In this document: positions 44,799-53,469 of the stretch, piece by piece
Position numbering within the stretch: the stretch's first letter is position 1
Layout: every line of letters begins with the position of its first letter
NCBI RefSeq assembly: GCF_022568815.1
Contig: NZ_JAKZHX010000001.1
Span: forward strand, 868,001-932,000
DNA length: 64,000 bases
Origin: Undibacterium paludis
Lineage (GTDB): Bacteria; Pseudomonadota; Gammaproteobacteria; Burkholderiales; Burkholderiaceae_D
Direction: 5' to 3'
Program-made: the position numbers and the translations under genes
Notes under the pieces: model-generated
Databases searched by the model: none
Told to the model about the DNA's origin: nothing
What the model saw: the letters and a program-made list of their open reading frames with translations, nothing else

Positions 44799-44896
44799 GG
44801 ACTTACAGGCGCGCTCAGTTGCAATGGAACTGAGGGTATTCAGAGGCAGGGACTGCGAGAGAAAATCGTCTGGATTAATCCAAATCTTGTTTTAAA

Positions 44897-44944
44897 ATGA
44901 TGACGCTGCTTGCGATATTTTATCTCAGTCGTCCGCGTCATCAT
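44897..44944 (-). terminator. 10-base inverted repeat, possible terminator of the LytTR operon
   Basis: ATGATGACGC (44897-44906) and GCGTCATCAT (44935-44944) are perfect complements with 28 bases between. On the minus strand the structure is followed by TTTTAAAAC. It lies 60 bases downstream of the LytTR regulator gene and upstream of tatD. The loop is long for a terminator, so an operator is an alternative. Confidence 0.45.
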
Positions 44945-45004
44945 AATGCGCTTTATGGAAAAGTATCAAGCCTTTATTCTTATCTGTGTGTTTTACACCA
45001 TGGC

Positions 45005-45760
45005 TCACATGGGTTTAAAACGCCAGGCATAGGCCTGACTGACCTTGAGTTTTTCTGAAGTGCCACGTAATTCCACGGTGTATTTACCCATTTCATCACG
45101 ATGTGCTTTGGCAATTGCATCTGCCCGCACGACGGTGCCACGGTGGACTTGCCAGAACTGCTCAGGGTCGAGTCCATCCATGATTTCTTTCAGGGGCTTG
45201 CGTACGTGGGCCTCGTCATCAGTGCATACTACCCTGGTGTATTTTTCATCTGAACTGAAGAACAGTATTTTCTCTATGGAGAACATCTTGATGGTGTCGC
45301 CGACACTGGCGCTGATCCAGCGTATGCGCTCAGTCGCTGCGCTCTTGAGTCGCTTGTCGAGCTCCTGCATCAACTGGCTGACGTCCGCCACTGGTTGCTT
45401 GCTGCTCAATCTTTCTTTCAGACGCGTCACGGCTTCCTGCAAACGGATTTCCGAAACCGGCTTGAGCAGGTAATCAATGGCGCCGGCAGAAAAAGCATCA
45501 ATCGCATAACTGTCATACGCCGTGGTAAACACTGCATGGCAGCGTCCCTTGACAGCATGAGCGACATCAAGGCCCGTCATGCCTGGCATGCGTATGTCAA
45601 GGAAGGCGATATCAGGTTCTTCCTGGTGTATTGCCTCCAGCGCTTGGGCGCCGTGCTCACATTCGGCCAGTATCTCCAGTTCCGGCCAGATTTTATTGAG
45701 CATGCGGCGCAATTCCTTACGGGGCAAGTCTTCATCATCGGCAATGATCGCTGTCGTCAT
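45005..45760 (-). CDS. LytTR-family response regulator
   Basis: Response regulator of 251 residues. The receiver (about 4-120) has IIADDED, phosphoacceptor Asp55 in FLDIRMP and YLLKPVSE. A helical linker leads to a LytTR DNA-binding domain (about 148-250) with ILFFSSDEKYTRVV and FWQVHRGTVVRADAI. It follows its cognate kinase gene by 21 bases in the same direction and so forms a second LytS/LytTR system in the window, distinct in sequence from the pair at 6293-8253. Confidence 0.93.
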   Translation of the reverse strand: MTTAIIADDEDLPRKELRRMLNKIWPELEILAECEHGAQALEAIHQEEPDIAFLDIRMPGMTGLDVAHAVKGRCHAVFTTAYDSYAIDAFSAGAIDYLLKPVSEIRLQEAVTRLKERLSSKQPVADVSQLMQELDKRLKSAATERIRWISASVGDTIKMFSIEKILFFSSDEKYTRVVCTDDEAHVRKPLKEIMDGLDPEQFWQVHRGTVVRADAIAKAHRDEMGKYTVELRGTSEKLKVSQAYAWRFKPM

Positions 45761-45781
45761 TTTACGTAATCCTTATTTTTA

Positions 45782-47140
45782 TCATGCTTCCAGAGGCAAT
45801 AATATCGTGGCGGCGACACCGCCCTCTGCCCTTGCTTTCAAGACCAGGCTGGCGCGCTTGCCATACATGGAAGCCAGCCTTTCATGGATATTGGACAGAC
45901 CTATACCTGAACCTGAACTGCTGCCGGAAAAACCGACACCATTGTCAGCCACGGTCAATTCCAGCATGACCCCATCTGCCTGCTGTACTTGTTTGGCAAA
46001 CACGGCGATATGTACCGGACCTATCTTGGGTTCAACCCCATGTTTGACGGCATTTTCCACCAGCGAAATCAGCATCAGCGGCGGTAGTGCTGCATCGGCA
46101 ACTTCACTGTCCACGCTATAACTGAGGCGCGGTATGCGTGCCTGCATCAATGCCAGATAGGCTGTTGCAGCGTCGAGCTGCTGCTTCAGCCGGCCCTGCG
46201 CCGTGCTGCCATCGTTACGCATCTGCGGTATGGTGGCGCGCAGGTAATCGACGAGGTGGTCAACGATGGCGGTCGCTCTTTGTGGTTCGGTCAGGATGGC
46301 CGAACGCACACCAGCCAGGGTATTGAACAAAAAATGCGGCTCCACCTGGGCAGCCAATACCGACAGGCGCAATTCGGCTTCACGCCGGGCATCCTGTGCC
46401 AGTTTTAATTCCTGTTGCTGCAAGACTTCCAGCAAGCGTTTCTTCTGACGGAAAAAATACCAGAGATCTATAGCGCCACCGGTATAGGTAATCAATCCGG
46501 ACAAGATCAGAAAAGACAGGGTTTGCATCACCAGTTTCAGGGCGGGATTGGGCTCGGTCCTGTTCTTTTCCGTCTGCGTCTCAACACTGCTGGCCGGACC
46601 GACTGATACGGGTTTCGCATCCTTAGTAGTCGCAGCAATTGCTTTGTCCTTGCTGCTGTCGGTTTTCGTTGCACCAAAAGAACCCGTTACGGCAAATTCC
46701 ACCTTGTCTGTGCCGAACATCAGGTACTTGGTGACATACTTGCTGCCTGTCAGCACGATATAGCTGCACAATGCCCCGAGCAACAATGCAGCAATCAGGG
46801 CAATCGCTTCTTTTCTTTGAGGGTATGCACGGTTCCTGACCCAGACCGCAATTCCCGGGCCCAGCAGGTGCAGGGCCGTACTACCCAGCGTCAGGGGGAC
46901 TAGTACTGAAACCGCATTGCGCATGTCCGCATCCACGACCCAGTTGAACAGCATGATCAACACATCAAGAATGATGAACAGACCTATCCATGCCTGTGCA
47001 CGGTAGCGAAACCAGGTGCGAGAAAACACCGGGTAATTACGGGCGCGGGTCAGCCAGGTTTCGCTTTTTGCCGTTACTTCAGATGGCAACAGTTGTTCAG
47101 AAGTGTGCAAAGGTGTATGCATAGGGGCAGTGGCAGACAT
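45782..47140 (-). CDS. LytS-type sensor histidine kinase
   Basis: Membrane kinase of 452 residues. Two or three helices lie at about 40-140, then a further hydrophobic segment after a periplasmic or loop region rich in Lys/Thr/Ser (about 155-205). The catalytic part has VEPHFLFNTLAGVR with phosphoacceptor His269, ISLVENAVKHGVEP (N-box) and SGIGLSNIHERL (G-box). ATG 47140 has AAGGA at eight bases. It pairs with the LytTR regulator directly downstream. A receiver-only protein is encoded 120 bases upstream in the same direction, which may belong to the same pathway. Confidence 0.92.
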   Translation of the reverse strand: MSATAPMHTPLHTSEQLLPSEVTAKSETWLTRARNYPVFSRTWFRYRAQAWIGLFIILDVLIMLFNWVVDADMRNAVSVLVPLTLGSTALHLLGPGIAVWVRNRAYPQRKEAIALIAALLLGALCSYIVLTGSKYVTKYLMFGTDKVEFAVTGSFGATKTDSSKDKAIAATTKDAKPVSVGPASSVETQTEKNRTEPNPALKLVMQTLSFLILSGLITYTGGAIDLWYFFRQKKRLLEVLQQQELKLAQDARREAELRLSVLAAQVEPHFLFNTLAGVRSAILTEPQRATAIVDHLVDYLRATIPQMRNDGSTAQGRLKQQLDAATAYLALMQARIPRLSYSVDSEVADAALPPLMLISLVENAVKHGVEPKIGPVHIAVFAKQVQQADGVMLELTVADNGVGFSGSSSGSGIGLSNIHERLASMYGKRASLVLKARAEGGVAATILLPLEA

Positions 47141-47260
47141 GGCAATTCCTTGTGAATTTTTACCTAGTCTGGGGCGTAAATCAATGAAATGGGGAAAATG
47201 CGATAAAACTGCCGGGGCAGGGATGAAACAGGAATTTACCGTGACGAACCTGGCATGCGC

Positions 47261-47701
47261 CTATACAGCTTCGGCATCACCTGTACCGACATCGCCATTA
47301 TCTTCGACAGCAGGGCCGGCAGACCTTTGCTGTTTGGCAATACGCAGGATGGTGTTGCGTATGGACATCAGGACCGCAACAGAGTTGAAAGGCTTGACGA
47401 TAAAGCCATGGACACCACGCTGCTGGGCAGCCTGCAAGGTGCTTGCATCTATCTTGGCTGACACCAAAAACAGCAGGGCTTTTGGCAATTCAGTCTTGAT
47501 CTTGTCCAGCAGGGCCAGCCCTTCTTCATTGGTTTCACCGATATCAACACAGACCACCTGGGGCTTGAGCTTGATGACACGGGCCAGGCTGGCAGGGCTC
47601 AGGTTGGCATCCCCCACTACTTGATGGCCGCCGTTCACCAGAACAGAGGTCAGCAAATTGCGGGCAACGGCATTGGCATCCAGGATGACGGCTTTTAGCA
47701 T
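47261..47701 (-). CDS. CheY-like receiver-domain protein
   Basis: Single-domain response regulator of 146 residues. The phosphoacceptor is Asp53 in VVCVDIGE, and the conserved Lys is in GFIVKPFNS. The N-terminal acidic pair is reduced to one Asp (ILDANAV, Asp8), which may weaken metal binding. No output domain follows, only a Gly/Glu/Asp-rich C-terminal tail of about 20 residues. It is upstream of the LytS-type kinase gene in the same direction. It could be a phosphate sink or a protein-interaction switch. Confidence 0.88.
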   Translation of the reverse strand: MLKAVILDANAVARNLLTSVLVNGGHQVVGDANLSPASLARVIKLKPQVVCVDIGETNEEGLALLDKIKTELPKALLFLVSAKIDASTLQAAQQRGVHGFIVKPFNSVAVLMSIRNTILRIAKQQRSAGPAVEDNGDVGTGDAEAV

Positions 47702-47756
47702 GGGATATCATGTAAGAAGTATCACTGCATATTAATGCAAAACGTTAAGTTCATGT

Positions 47757-47792
47757 AAAAAAGGCGGCAGACTGTCGTATCTGCCGCCTTTA
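47757..47792 (-). terminator. Rho-independent terminator of the S9 peptidase gene
   Basis: Stem AAGGCGGCAGA (47761-47771) with TCTGCCGCCTT (47780-47790), eight-base loop, followed on the minus strand by a run of T residues. It ends the transcript of the S9 peptidase. Confidence 0.9.
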
Positions 47793-47847
47793 TATCAACC
47801 GATTTCCAACCGATTTCCAACTGATTTGAACTCCCTTCAGATCACTC

Positions 47848-50319
47848 CTATTCTCTGGAAGGGTCCGGTTTGGCGTTCTTGACATGTGTTTCCAGCCAAC
47901 GGTCCTGCTCCCACAACATGTGCAGGATGGATTCGCGTGCCCGGTAACTATGGCTTTCATTGGGCAGCATGGCCAGGCGGGCCACCCCGCCCAGGCCCTG
48001 TATGGCCTGGTACATACGCTCGCTCTGCATAGGGAAAGTGCCAGGATTGCTGTCCTGCTCACCATGAATGAACAGGATAGGATCCTTGAACTGGTTGGCA
48101 AAATTAAAAGGTGACATGTCCTGATAGACCTTGTTGGCTTTCCAGTAATTCCTGTCCTCGGACTGGAAACCGAAGGGTGTCAGGCTGCGGTTATAGGCCC
48201 CGGACCTGGCAATGCCGGCGCGGAACAGGCGGGTATGGGCCAGCAGATTGGCGGTCATGAAAGCGCCATAGCTGTGTCCGCCTATAGCGATGCGGTTGCG
48301 GTCGGCCACACCCAGGCGCACGACTTCTTCCACCGCTGCCTCGGCATCCATCTTCAACTGCTCGAGATAGGTGTCGTTCGGTTCTTTCTTGCCTTCGCCT
48401 ATGATGGGCATGGTGGGCGCATCGAGTACGGCATAGCCACGGGCCAGCATGGCGTGCGGGCCATTATATGAGATACGGTTGAACTTGTAAGGTGAGCCTA
48501 CGGTCTGGCCGGCCGCTTCTGCCGACTTGAATTCACGCGGATAAGCCCACATCAGCATGGGACGCGGGCCATCGCGCTTGGGATCATAGCCCGGTGGCAG
48601 GTAAAGGGTGGCGGTCAGATCAACACCGTCTTCGCGCTCGTAGCGCAGTTGCTGCTTTTTGACTCCCTTGAATTGCGGCATGGGATGCGGGAACTGCGTC
48701 AGGGCACGCGATGGTGCACTGGCACTGATATCATGCAGGTAAAAATTCGGTCTTTCTTCATTGGATTCGCGACTGGTGACAAAGCAACTGGCCTTGTCGT
48801 TCAGCACCGCTACCACTTCTTCATAATACGGTGCCTGCGAGCGCCACAGGCGGTTTGCCTGTTTGCTGACCAGGTCAAACTTGTCCAGAAAAGGCCTGTC
48901 ACCCTCAGGGCTGGCGCCATTGCCAGTCAGGAAGATGGCCTTGCCATCAGGACTGGTACGCAAGACCAGACGGCCCTGAGCATTGTACATGGTGACAGGC
49001 TGGCCAGGGTTATTGTACTGGTCCTCCGACTTGCGACTGAACAAGAGCTCGGGCTTGCTGTCAGCCACACCGGGCTGTATGCGCCAGGTGCGGGTATCCT
49101 TGGTCTTGACCCAGTTTTCCGTCACCAGCGCCAGGTTGTCGCTGCCCCATTGGACGTTGCCAAAGCGCCAGCCCATTTCCATCAGTTTCTGGGCCGGTGC
49201 GTCAAAAGGCGCAGCCTGCTGGAACAGGGCATCATGGACTTTGCTGTTGACTTCCGGATCGCCCCCTGCCTGTGCTTCGAGCCAGTACAGGGTGGCCGGT
49301 TTGTCCGCACGCCAGCCAAAGTCACGTGGCCCGGCCTGTACGGCATCACTGCCTGTGGGCAGGCGTTCACGCATGGGGCGCTCGGCAACGGTTTTCACTT
49401 TCTTGCCCTGGTTGTCCCAGAGTTCGATCAATTGTGCAAACCGGTCGACCGGCAGTATGGTCGAATACGGACGGCGTATCTGGGTTGTCAATATCAGTTT
49501 GCCGTCAGGTGAAGCCAGTGATCTGGTCAGGGTCATGGGGTGGCCTATGCGACGCACTTCGCCCCTCAGGTTGACAATGCCCAGCTGGGTCTGCAAATGC
49601 CAGTCCAGCACATCACTGTCACGTGCGGTTCTGAGCATGTCGGGATAGGTGCGAACCTGCATGGTTTTGCCGCCCTTGCTTTCCTGCATGTTTGGCCCGG
49701 TCGGGGTCACACTGGCGGGTGGCAATTCTTTTTGACGCAGGGGCACCAGTCGTACCAGCAGTTTTTCTGACCCCTCTATCCAGGAGAAGCCTGGGCCAGT
49801 AATCGCATTGAGTTTGTCTGCCATCAGGCGTCTGGCGCTAGCTTTTTTGACATCCAGCAACCATAGTTCCACACCATTATCCACCCACATGCTGAAGGCC
49901 AGCCATTGTTCATCAGGTGACCAGGCAGTTTCGGCAATCTTTAGCCTGGCAGGCAGGCCGGTAATTTCGCGCGCCTTGCCCGTAGCGATATCCAGCAGGC
50001 TCATACCATTGCCAAAATCAAAATGACTGGTGGCACGCGTGCGCGGATTGATGCGCAAGCCAGCCAGTCTGATTTCTGGCTGGGACACGTCAGCAATACC
50101 AGGCAAGCCAGGCAGTGTCAGCAGCAAGGCTGTTTTGCGCTGCGGCCCCAGGCGAAATATGGGTCCCCTGGGCGCGTCAACCACAGCTTGCAGTTCTGCC
50201 GGTGGAAGTTGATAACCTGATTCAGGAACATTGCCGGCCAGAGCCGTCGCGGAGGTGAATGCCAGCCATACTGTTGTCGCCGTGGTGGCGAGCAAGAACT
50301 TGGGTTTGATACGTATCAT
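47848..50319 (-). CDS. S9 family serine peptidase (prolyl oligopeptidase superfamily), secreted
   Basis: Exported serine peptidase of 823 residues. The N-terminus has a Sec signal (LATTATTVWLAFTSATALAG). A beta-propeller region (about 60-560) precedes the C-terminal alpha/beta-hydrolase domain, whose triad is complete: Ser683 in GGHSYGAFM, Asp756 in HGEQDSNPG and His790 in NESHSYRARE. The arrangement and length resemble the glutamyl-endopeptidase (S9D) branch more than dipeptidyl peptidase IV, but the specificity is not proven. A strong terminator lies downstream. It follows the M16 pair in the same direction after another terminator, so it has its own transcript. Confidence 0.94.
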   Translation of the reverse strand: MIRIKPKFLLATTATTVWLAFTSATALAGNVPESGYQLPPAELQAVVDAPRGPIFRLGPQRKTALLLTLPGLPGIADVSQPEIRLAGLRINPRTRATSHFDFGNGMSLLDIATGKAREITGLPARLKIAETAWSPDEQWLAFSMWVDNGVELWLLDVKKASARRLMADKLNAITGPGFSWIEGSEKLLVRLVPLRQKELPPASVTPTGPNMQESKGGKTMQVRTYPDMLRTARDSDVLDWHLQTQLGIVNLRGEVRRIGHPMTLTRSLASPDGKLILTTQIRRPYSTILPVDRFAQLIELWDNQGKKVKTVAERPMRERLPTGSDAVQAGPRDFGWRADKPATLYWLEAQAGGDPEVNSKVHDALFQQAAPFDAPAQKLMEMGWRFGNVQWGSDNLALVTENWVKTKDTRTWRIQPGVADSKPELLFSRKSEDQYNNPGQPVTMYNAQGRLVLRTSPDGKAIFLTGNGASPEGDRPFLDKFDLVSKQANRLWRSQAPYYEEVVAVLNDKASCFVTSRESNEERPNFYLHDISASAPSRALTQFPHPMPQFKGVKKQQLRYEREDGVDLTATLYLPPGYDPKRDGPRPMLMWAYPREFKSAEAAGQTVGSPYKFNRISYNGPHAMLARGYAVLDAPTMPIIGEGKKEPNDTYLEQLKMDAEAAVEEVVRLGVADRNRIAIGGHSYGAFMTANLLAHTRLFRAGIARSGAYNRSLTPFGFQSEDRNYWKANKVYQDMSPFNFANQFKDPILFIHGEQDSNPGTFPMQSERMYQAIQGLGGVARLAMLPNESHSYRARESILHMLWEQDRWLETHVKNAKPDPSRE

Positions 50320-50385
50320 GTAAAAACATCCAGAGCTTTTATTTGTTTTTCAGGGCTATTTTGATAATTCTTTGCAACCCCCAAA

Positions 50386-50417
50386 AAACTACCGCCCCGG
50401 TAAGGGGGCGGTAGTTT
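50386..50417 (-). terminator. Rho-independent terminator of the M16 peptidase operon
   Basis: Stem AAACTACCGCCCC (50386-50398) with GGGGCGGTAGTTT (50405-50417) and a six-base loop; on the minus strand it is followed by T6. It separates the M16 pair from the S9 peptidase gene. Confidence 0.92.
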
Positions 50418-50489
50418 GTCCTGCCAGGTCATCTGCATTGCCGTGACCCTTATTGCCGGATTTGCCAGCTTGCTTATTTTTCTTCAGGC

Positions 50490-51905
50490 TTATTTTGCCA
50501 CAGGCGCAAAACCATTGGCTGTAATGTCCAGTTCGGTCACCTCACCATACTTGGCAGCGATGCCGCGTATTGCCTCGGCCTTACCGATCAATAACATTTG
50601 TAGTTTATCGCGTGGGAAATGTTTGTCCACTAATTGTTTCGCCTTTTCCGGCGTCAGGCCATCGACATCACGCATGAAATTATCAATTTGTTCACGGCCA
50701 ACTTTAGAGACGAACATATCCCCCAGCAGTCCAGCCAACTGCTGGTTGGTTTCAAAGCGCGGTGGATACTGACCCTTGACATAGGCTTTGGCAGATTCCA
50801 GCGTCGTCGCATCAATCCCCTTGTCCCACAGGCGCTGGTATGTCTTGTTGGCCAGTTCCAGTGCAGCCTCGGTCTTGGGTGCGGCAGTGAAGCTTGAGAC
50901 AGCAAAGCTGCCGGTGTCTGACAAGGTGGCAAAAGTACTGCTGGCGCCATAGGTCAGACCGGAATTGACACGCAACTCATCATTGAGCCACGACGTAAAA
51001 CGCCCGCCCAGGATGGTGTTGATGACTTGCAGCGGCACATAGTCAGGATCATTACGGGCAATGCCGGCACCACCGAACAGGAAGGTGGTTTCCACCGCGT
51101 CCGACTTGTTCACCAGCCAGACCCTGGCCTTGTCAGCCTGTACCTTGCCCTTGGCTGCCGCTGGTGGCAGACTGCCGGTTGCATGCCATTTGCCGAACAG
51201 CGATTCGAGCTGGGCCCGCATGGTGCCGGGCTTGAAATCACCAACAACGACCAGGGCGGCATTGTCAGGCCGGTAGTAGGTATGATGAAAAGCCTGGGCA
51301 TCCTTGCTCTGCAAGGCAGCCACGCTGGCGACAGTACCTTCTACCGGATTGGCATAAGCGCCATGACCAAACAGCATGCTGCGGTAATAAACCTGGGCGA
51401 CATTGCGCGGACTCTCCTTGCTTTGCTTGAGTTCATCAACAGTACGCGCACGCAGCTTGTCGAATTCTCCCGCATTGAAGTTCGGGTGCAGCAATGCATC
51501 AGCGAATATGGGCAGCAGTGTGCCGACATCGGCACTGGCAAAATCGGCATTGAGCGAAGTTGCTTCGGCCGATGTAGCGCTGGCTATACGACCACCACGA
51601 AAATCGAAACTCTGGTCCAGGGTCTTTTTGTCGAATTTGCTGCTGCCCAGCAGCAGGGCGTCTCCAGTCAGATTGGATAAGCCGGAATTACCGCCATCAC
51701 TGACCGCGCCGGCCTTGACAACTGCACGCACCGCAATCAGGGGAACGTCATGTCTTTCCATCAGGTAGACCGTCAGGCCATTGGAGAGTTTGCTGGTTTC
51801 AAAGGCAGGCAGACGGAATTCAGCAGCTTGCACTTGCGTCGTCAGCATGCTTAATCCGGCCAGACCTGCGGCCAATATTTTTTTCCCCTTTGTATAATGC
51901 ATCAT
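50490..51905 (-). CDS. M16 family peptidase homologue lacking the zinc motif, secreted
   Basis: Protein of 471 residues with a Sec signal peptide (ILAAGLAGLSMLTTQVQA). It has both M16 halves, with the second marked by YRPDNAALVVVGDF and the typical LGGRFTSWLNDELR. However, where active M16 enzymes have HXXEH, the sequence reads GNSGLSNLTGDALLLGS, with no zinc ligand. It should therefore be the non-catalytic partner of a heterodimer, like the alpha subunit of mitochondrial processing peptidase. The gene begins four bases after the stop of the active M16 gene, with GGAGG nine bases before ATG 51905 (MMHYTKGKK). Confidence 0.93.
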   Translation of the reverse strand: MMHYTKGKKILAAGLAGLSMLTTQVQAAEFRLPAFETSKLSNGLTVYLMERHDVPLIAVRAVVKAGAVSDGGNSGLSNLTGDALLLGSSKFDKKTLDQSFDFRGGRIASATSAEATSLNADFASADVGTLLPIFADALLHPNFNAGEFDKLRARTVDELKQSKESPRNVAQVYYRSMLFGHGAYANPVEGTVASVAALQSKDAQAFHHTYYRPDNAALVVVGDFKPGTMRAQLESLFGKWHATGSLPPAAAKGKVQADKARVWLVNKSDAVETTFLFGGAGIARNDPDYVPLQVINTILGGRFTSWLNDELRVNSGLTYGASSTFATLSDTGSFAVSSFTAAPKTEAALELANKTYQRLWDKGIDATTLESAKAYVKGQYPPRFETNQQLAGLLGDMFVSKVGREQIDNFMRDVDGLTPEKAKQLVDKHFPRDKLQMLLIGKAEAIRGIAAKYGEVTELDITANGFAPVAK

Positions 51906-51909
51906 CTTT

Positions 51910-53241
51910 TTATTCCTCCGCAGCGGCAAGTACGCCTACAGTTCTCTGTGATTTTCTAAAATATTTGGCGGCAACGGCCTGGATATCTGCGGCCGTCAGT
52001 TTGCGATAGGCGTCTGGCGCATCGAACAGTTTTTTATAGTCACCAAAATAGACTTCATATTCACCCAATTGGGCCGCCTTGCCATTGATGGTTTCCTGTG
52101 TTCGATAAAAGTTCAGCAGTTTTTGATTTTTGACTTTTTGCAGCTCATCTGCTGTCACACCATCCTTGATCAGCTTGTCAATTTCTGCCAGCAGTGCTGC
52201 TTCCAGTTTGGCAGCCGGTACCTTGTTGGCTGCCACGGCAAAGAAATTGAACAGACCCGGGTCAAAAGCCTTGCCATGGTCAGCACCAACCTGGGTAGCC
52301 AGGCGCTGGTCAACCAGGGCCTGGTACAGGCGTGAAGTCTTGCCATCTGTCAGGATGCTGGCAATCACGTTCAACGCATAGTAGTCAGGGTGGCTGGTCG
52401 GTGGCATCTTGTAAGAGACCATAAGATTGACAGCTGTAGCAGATTCCTTGCGTACAAAAACCCGGCGCTCGCCTTTTTGCTCAGGTTCGACCGTGCGCAC
52501 CACCGGTGGCAGGGCGCGTTGCGGGATGGCGGCAAAATACTGTTCTGCCAGACGCTTGACTTCATCGGCCTTGACGTCACCGACGATCACTGCGACCGCA
52601 TTATTGGGTGAATAGTAGATATTGAAGTAGCGCTGCAGATCGTCCTGGGTCCAGGCCTTGATGTCGGATTCATGACCTATGGTAGGGATGGCATAGGTGT
52701 GGGCGCGAAAGGCCGAGGCATAGACTTCACCCCAGAGTGCGCGCAGGTTGGAGTTTTCCAGGCCTGTGCTGCGTTCGGACAGGACGACGCCGCGCTCGCT
52801 TTCTACCATCTTGGGGTCGATGCTGAGATTGGCGATACGGTCGCTTTCAAGATCAAAGATGGTCGGCAAGGCAGTCGCCGGGAACCAGTCCTGGTACACC
52901 GTCAGGTCGTTATTGGTATACGCATTATTGGCGCCGCCTTTGGCTTCCATGGTGCGGTCAAACTGCTTGGGGCCGAATTTTTTCGAACCATTGAACATCA
53001 TGTGTTCAAAAAAATGCGAAAGCCCGGTAATTCCCGATACTTCATTACGCGAGCCAACTTTCCAGTAGGTGTACATGTTGGCATTGGGGATAGTACTGTT
53101 TTCCAGCACCAGGAACTTCATGCCATTGGGCAAGGTGAAGGTTTTCACCTGCTCGGCGGTGACAGCATGGGCTGTCCCGCTCAAGCCACCTGTCAGACCG
53201 CACAACAGACCGCAAGCAGCGGCCAGGGTTTTCCACTTCAT
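51910..53241 (-). CDS. M16 family zinc peptidase, secreted (active partner)
   Basis: Periplasmic zinc peptidase of 443 residues with a Sec signal peptide (LAAACGLLCGLTGGLSGTAHA). The inverted zinc motif HFFEH (His76, Glu79, His80) is intact in LSHFFEHMMFNG, and the distal Glu ligand is in VESERGVVLSE about 75 residues later. The C-terminal M16 half includes YYSPNNAVAVIVGD and LTDGKTSRLYQALV. It is the first gene of the two-gene operon and is paired with the inactive homologue that follows. Such heterodimers degrade short peptides in the periplasm. ATG 53241 has GGGAGA upstream. Confidence 0.95.
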   Translation of the reverse strand: MKWKTLAAACGLLCGLTGGLSGTAHAVTAEQVKTFTLPNGMKFLVLENSTIPNANMYTYWKVGSRNEVSGITGLSHFFEHMMFNGSKKFGPKQFDRTMEAKGGANNAYTNNDLTVYQDWFPATALPTIFDLESDRIANLSIDPKMVESERGVVLSERSTGLENSNLRALWGEVYASAFRAHTYAIPTIGHESDIKAWTQDDLQRYFNIYYSPNNAVAVIVGDVKADEVKRLAEQYFAAIPQRALPPVVRTVEPEQKGERRVFVRKESATAVNLMVSYKMPPTSHPDYYALNVIASILTDGKTSRLYQALVDQRLATQVGADHGKAFDPGLFNFFAVAANKVPAAKLEAALLAEIDKLIKDGVTADELQKVKNQKLLNFYRTQETINGKAAQLGEYEVYFGDYKKLFDAPDAYRKLTAADIQAVAAKYFRKSQRTVGVLAAAEE

Positions 53242-53469
53242 CGACGATTTCTCCCTGATAAATTTATTTTTTGTAGTTCATATTAAGAATCAACTGCCTG
53301 GCTTCGACTCGTAAAATGCTTTTAAGTTCTTGGCAAGCCTATTCAAGACCCGGCCCCGCATTTCAAATACGGCACTTCACAATGCGCACTGTCATTGAAA
53401 AAGTTACAAAATGTCAAGCGAGTGTCGCGAAAAACAGGTGCGACCTTAAAGAAAGCGGGAATTCATCAT

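Noticed and set aside
47797-47830. Short triplicate CCGATTTCCAA-like repeat after the S9 gene
   Set aside because: Two exact copies and one degenerate copy next to a terminator; too small to support a functional claim.
48649-49512. Open frame opposite the S9 peptidase
   Set aside because: Antisense to a confirmed gene with an intact catalytic triad; no domain seen.
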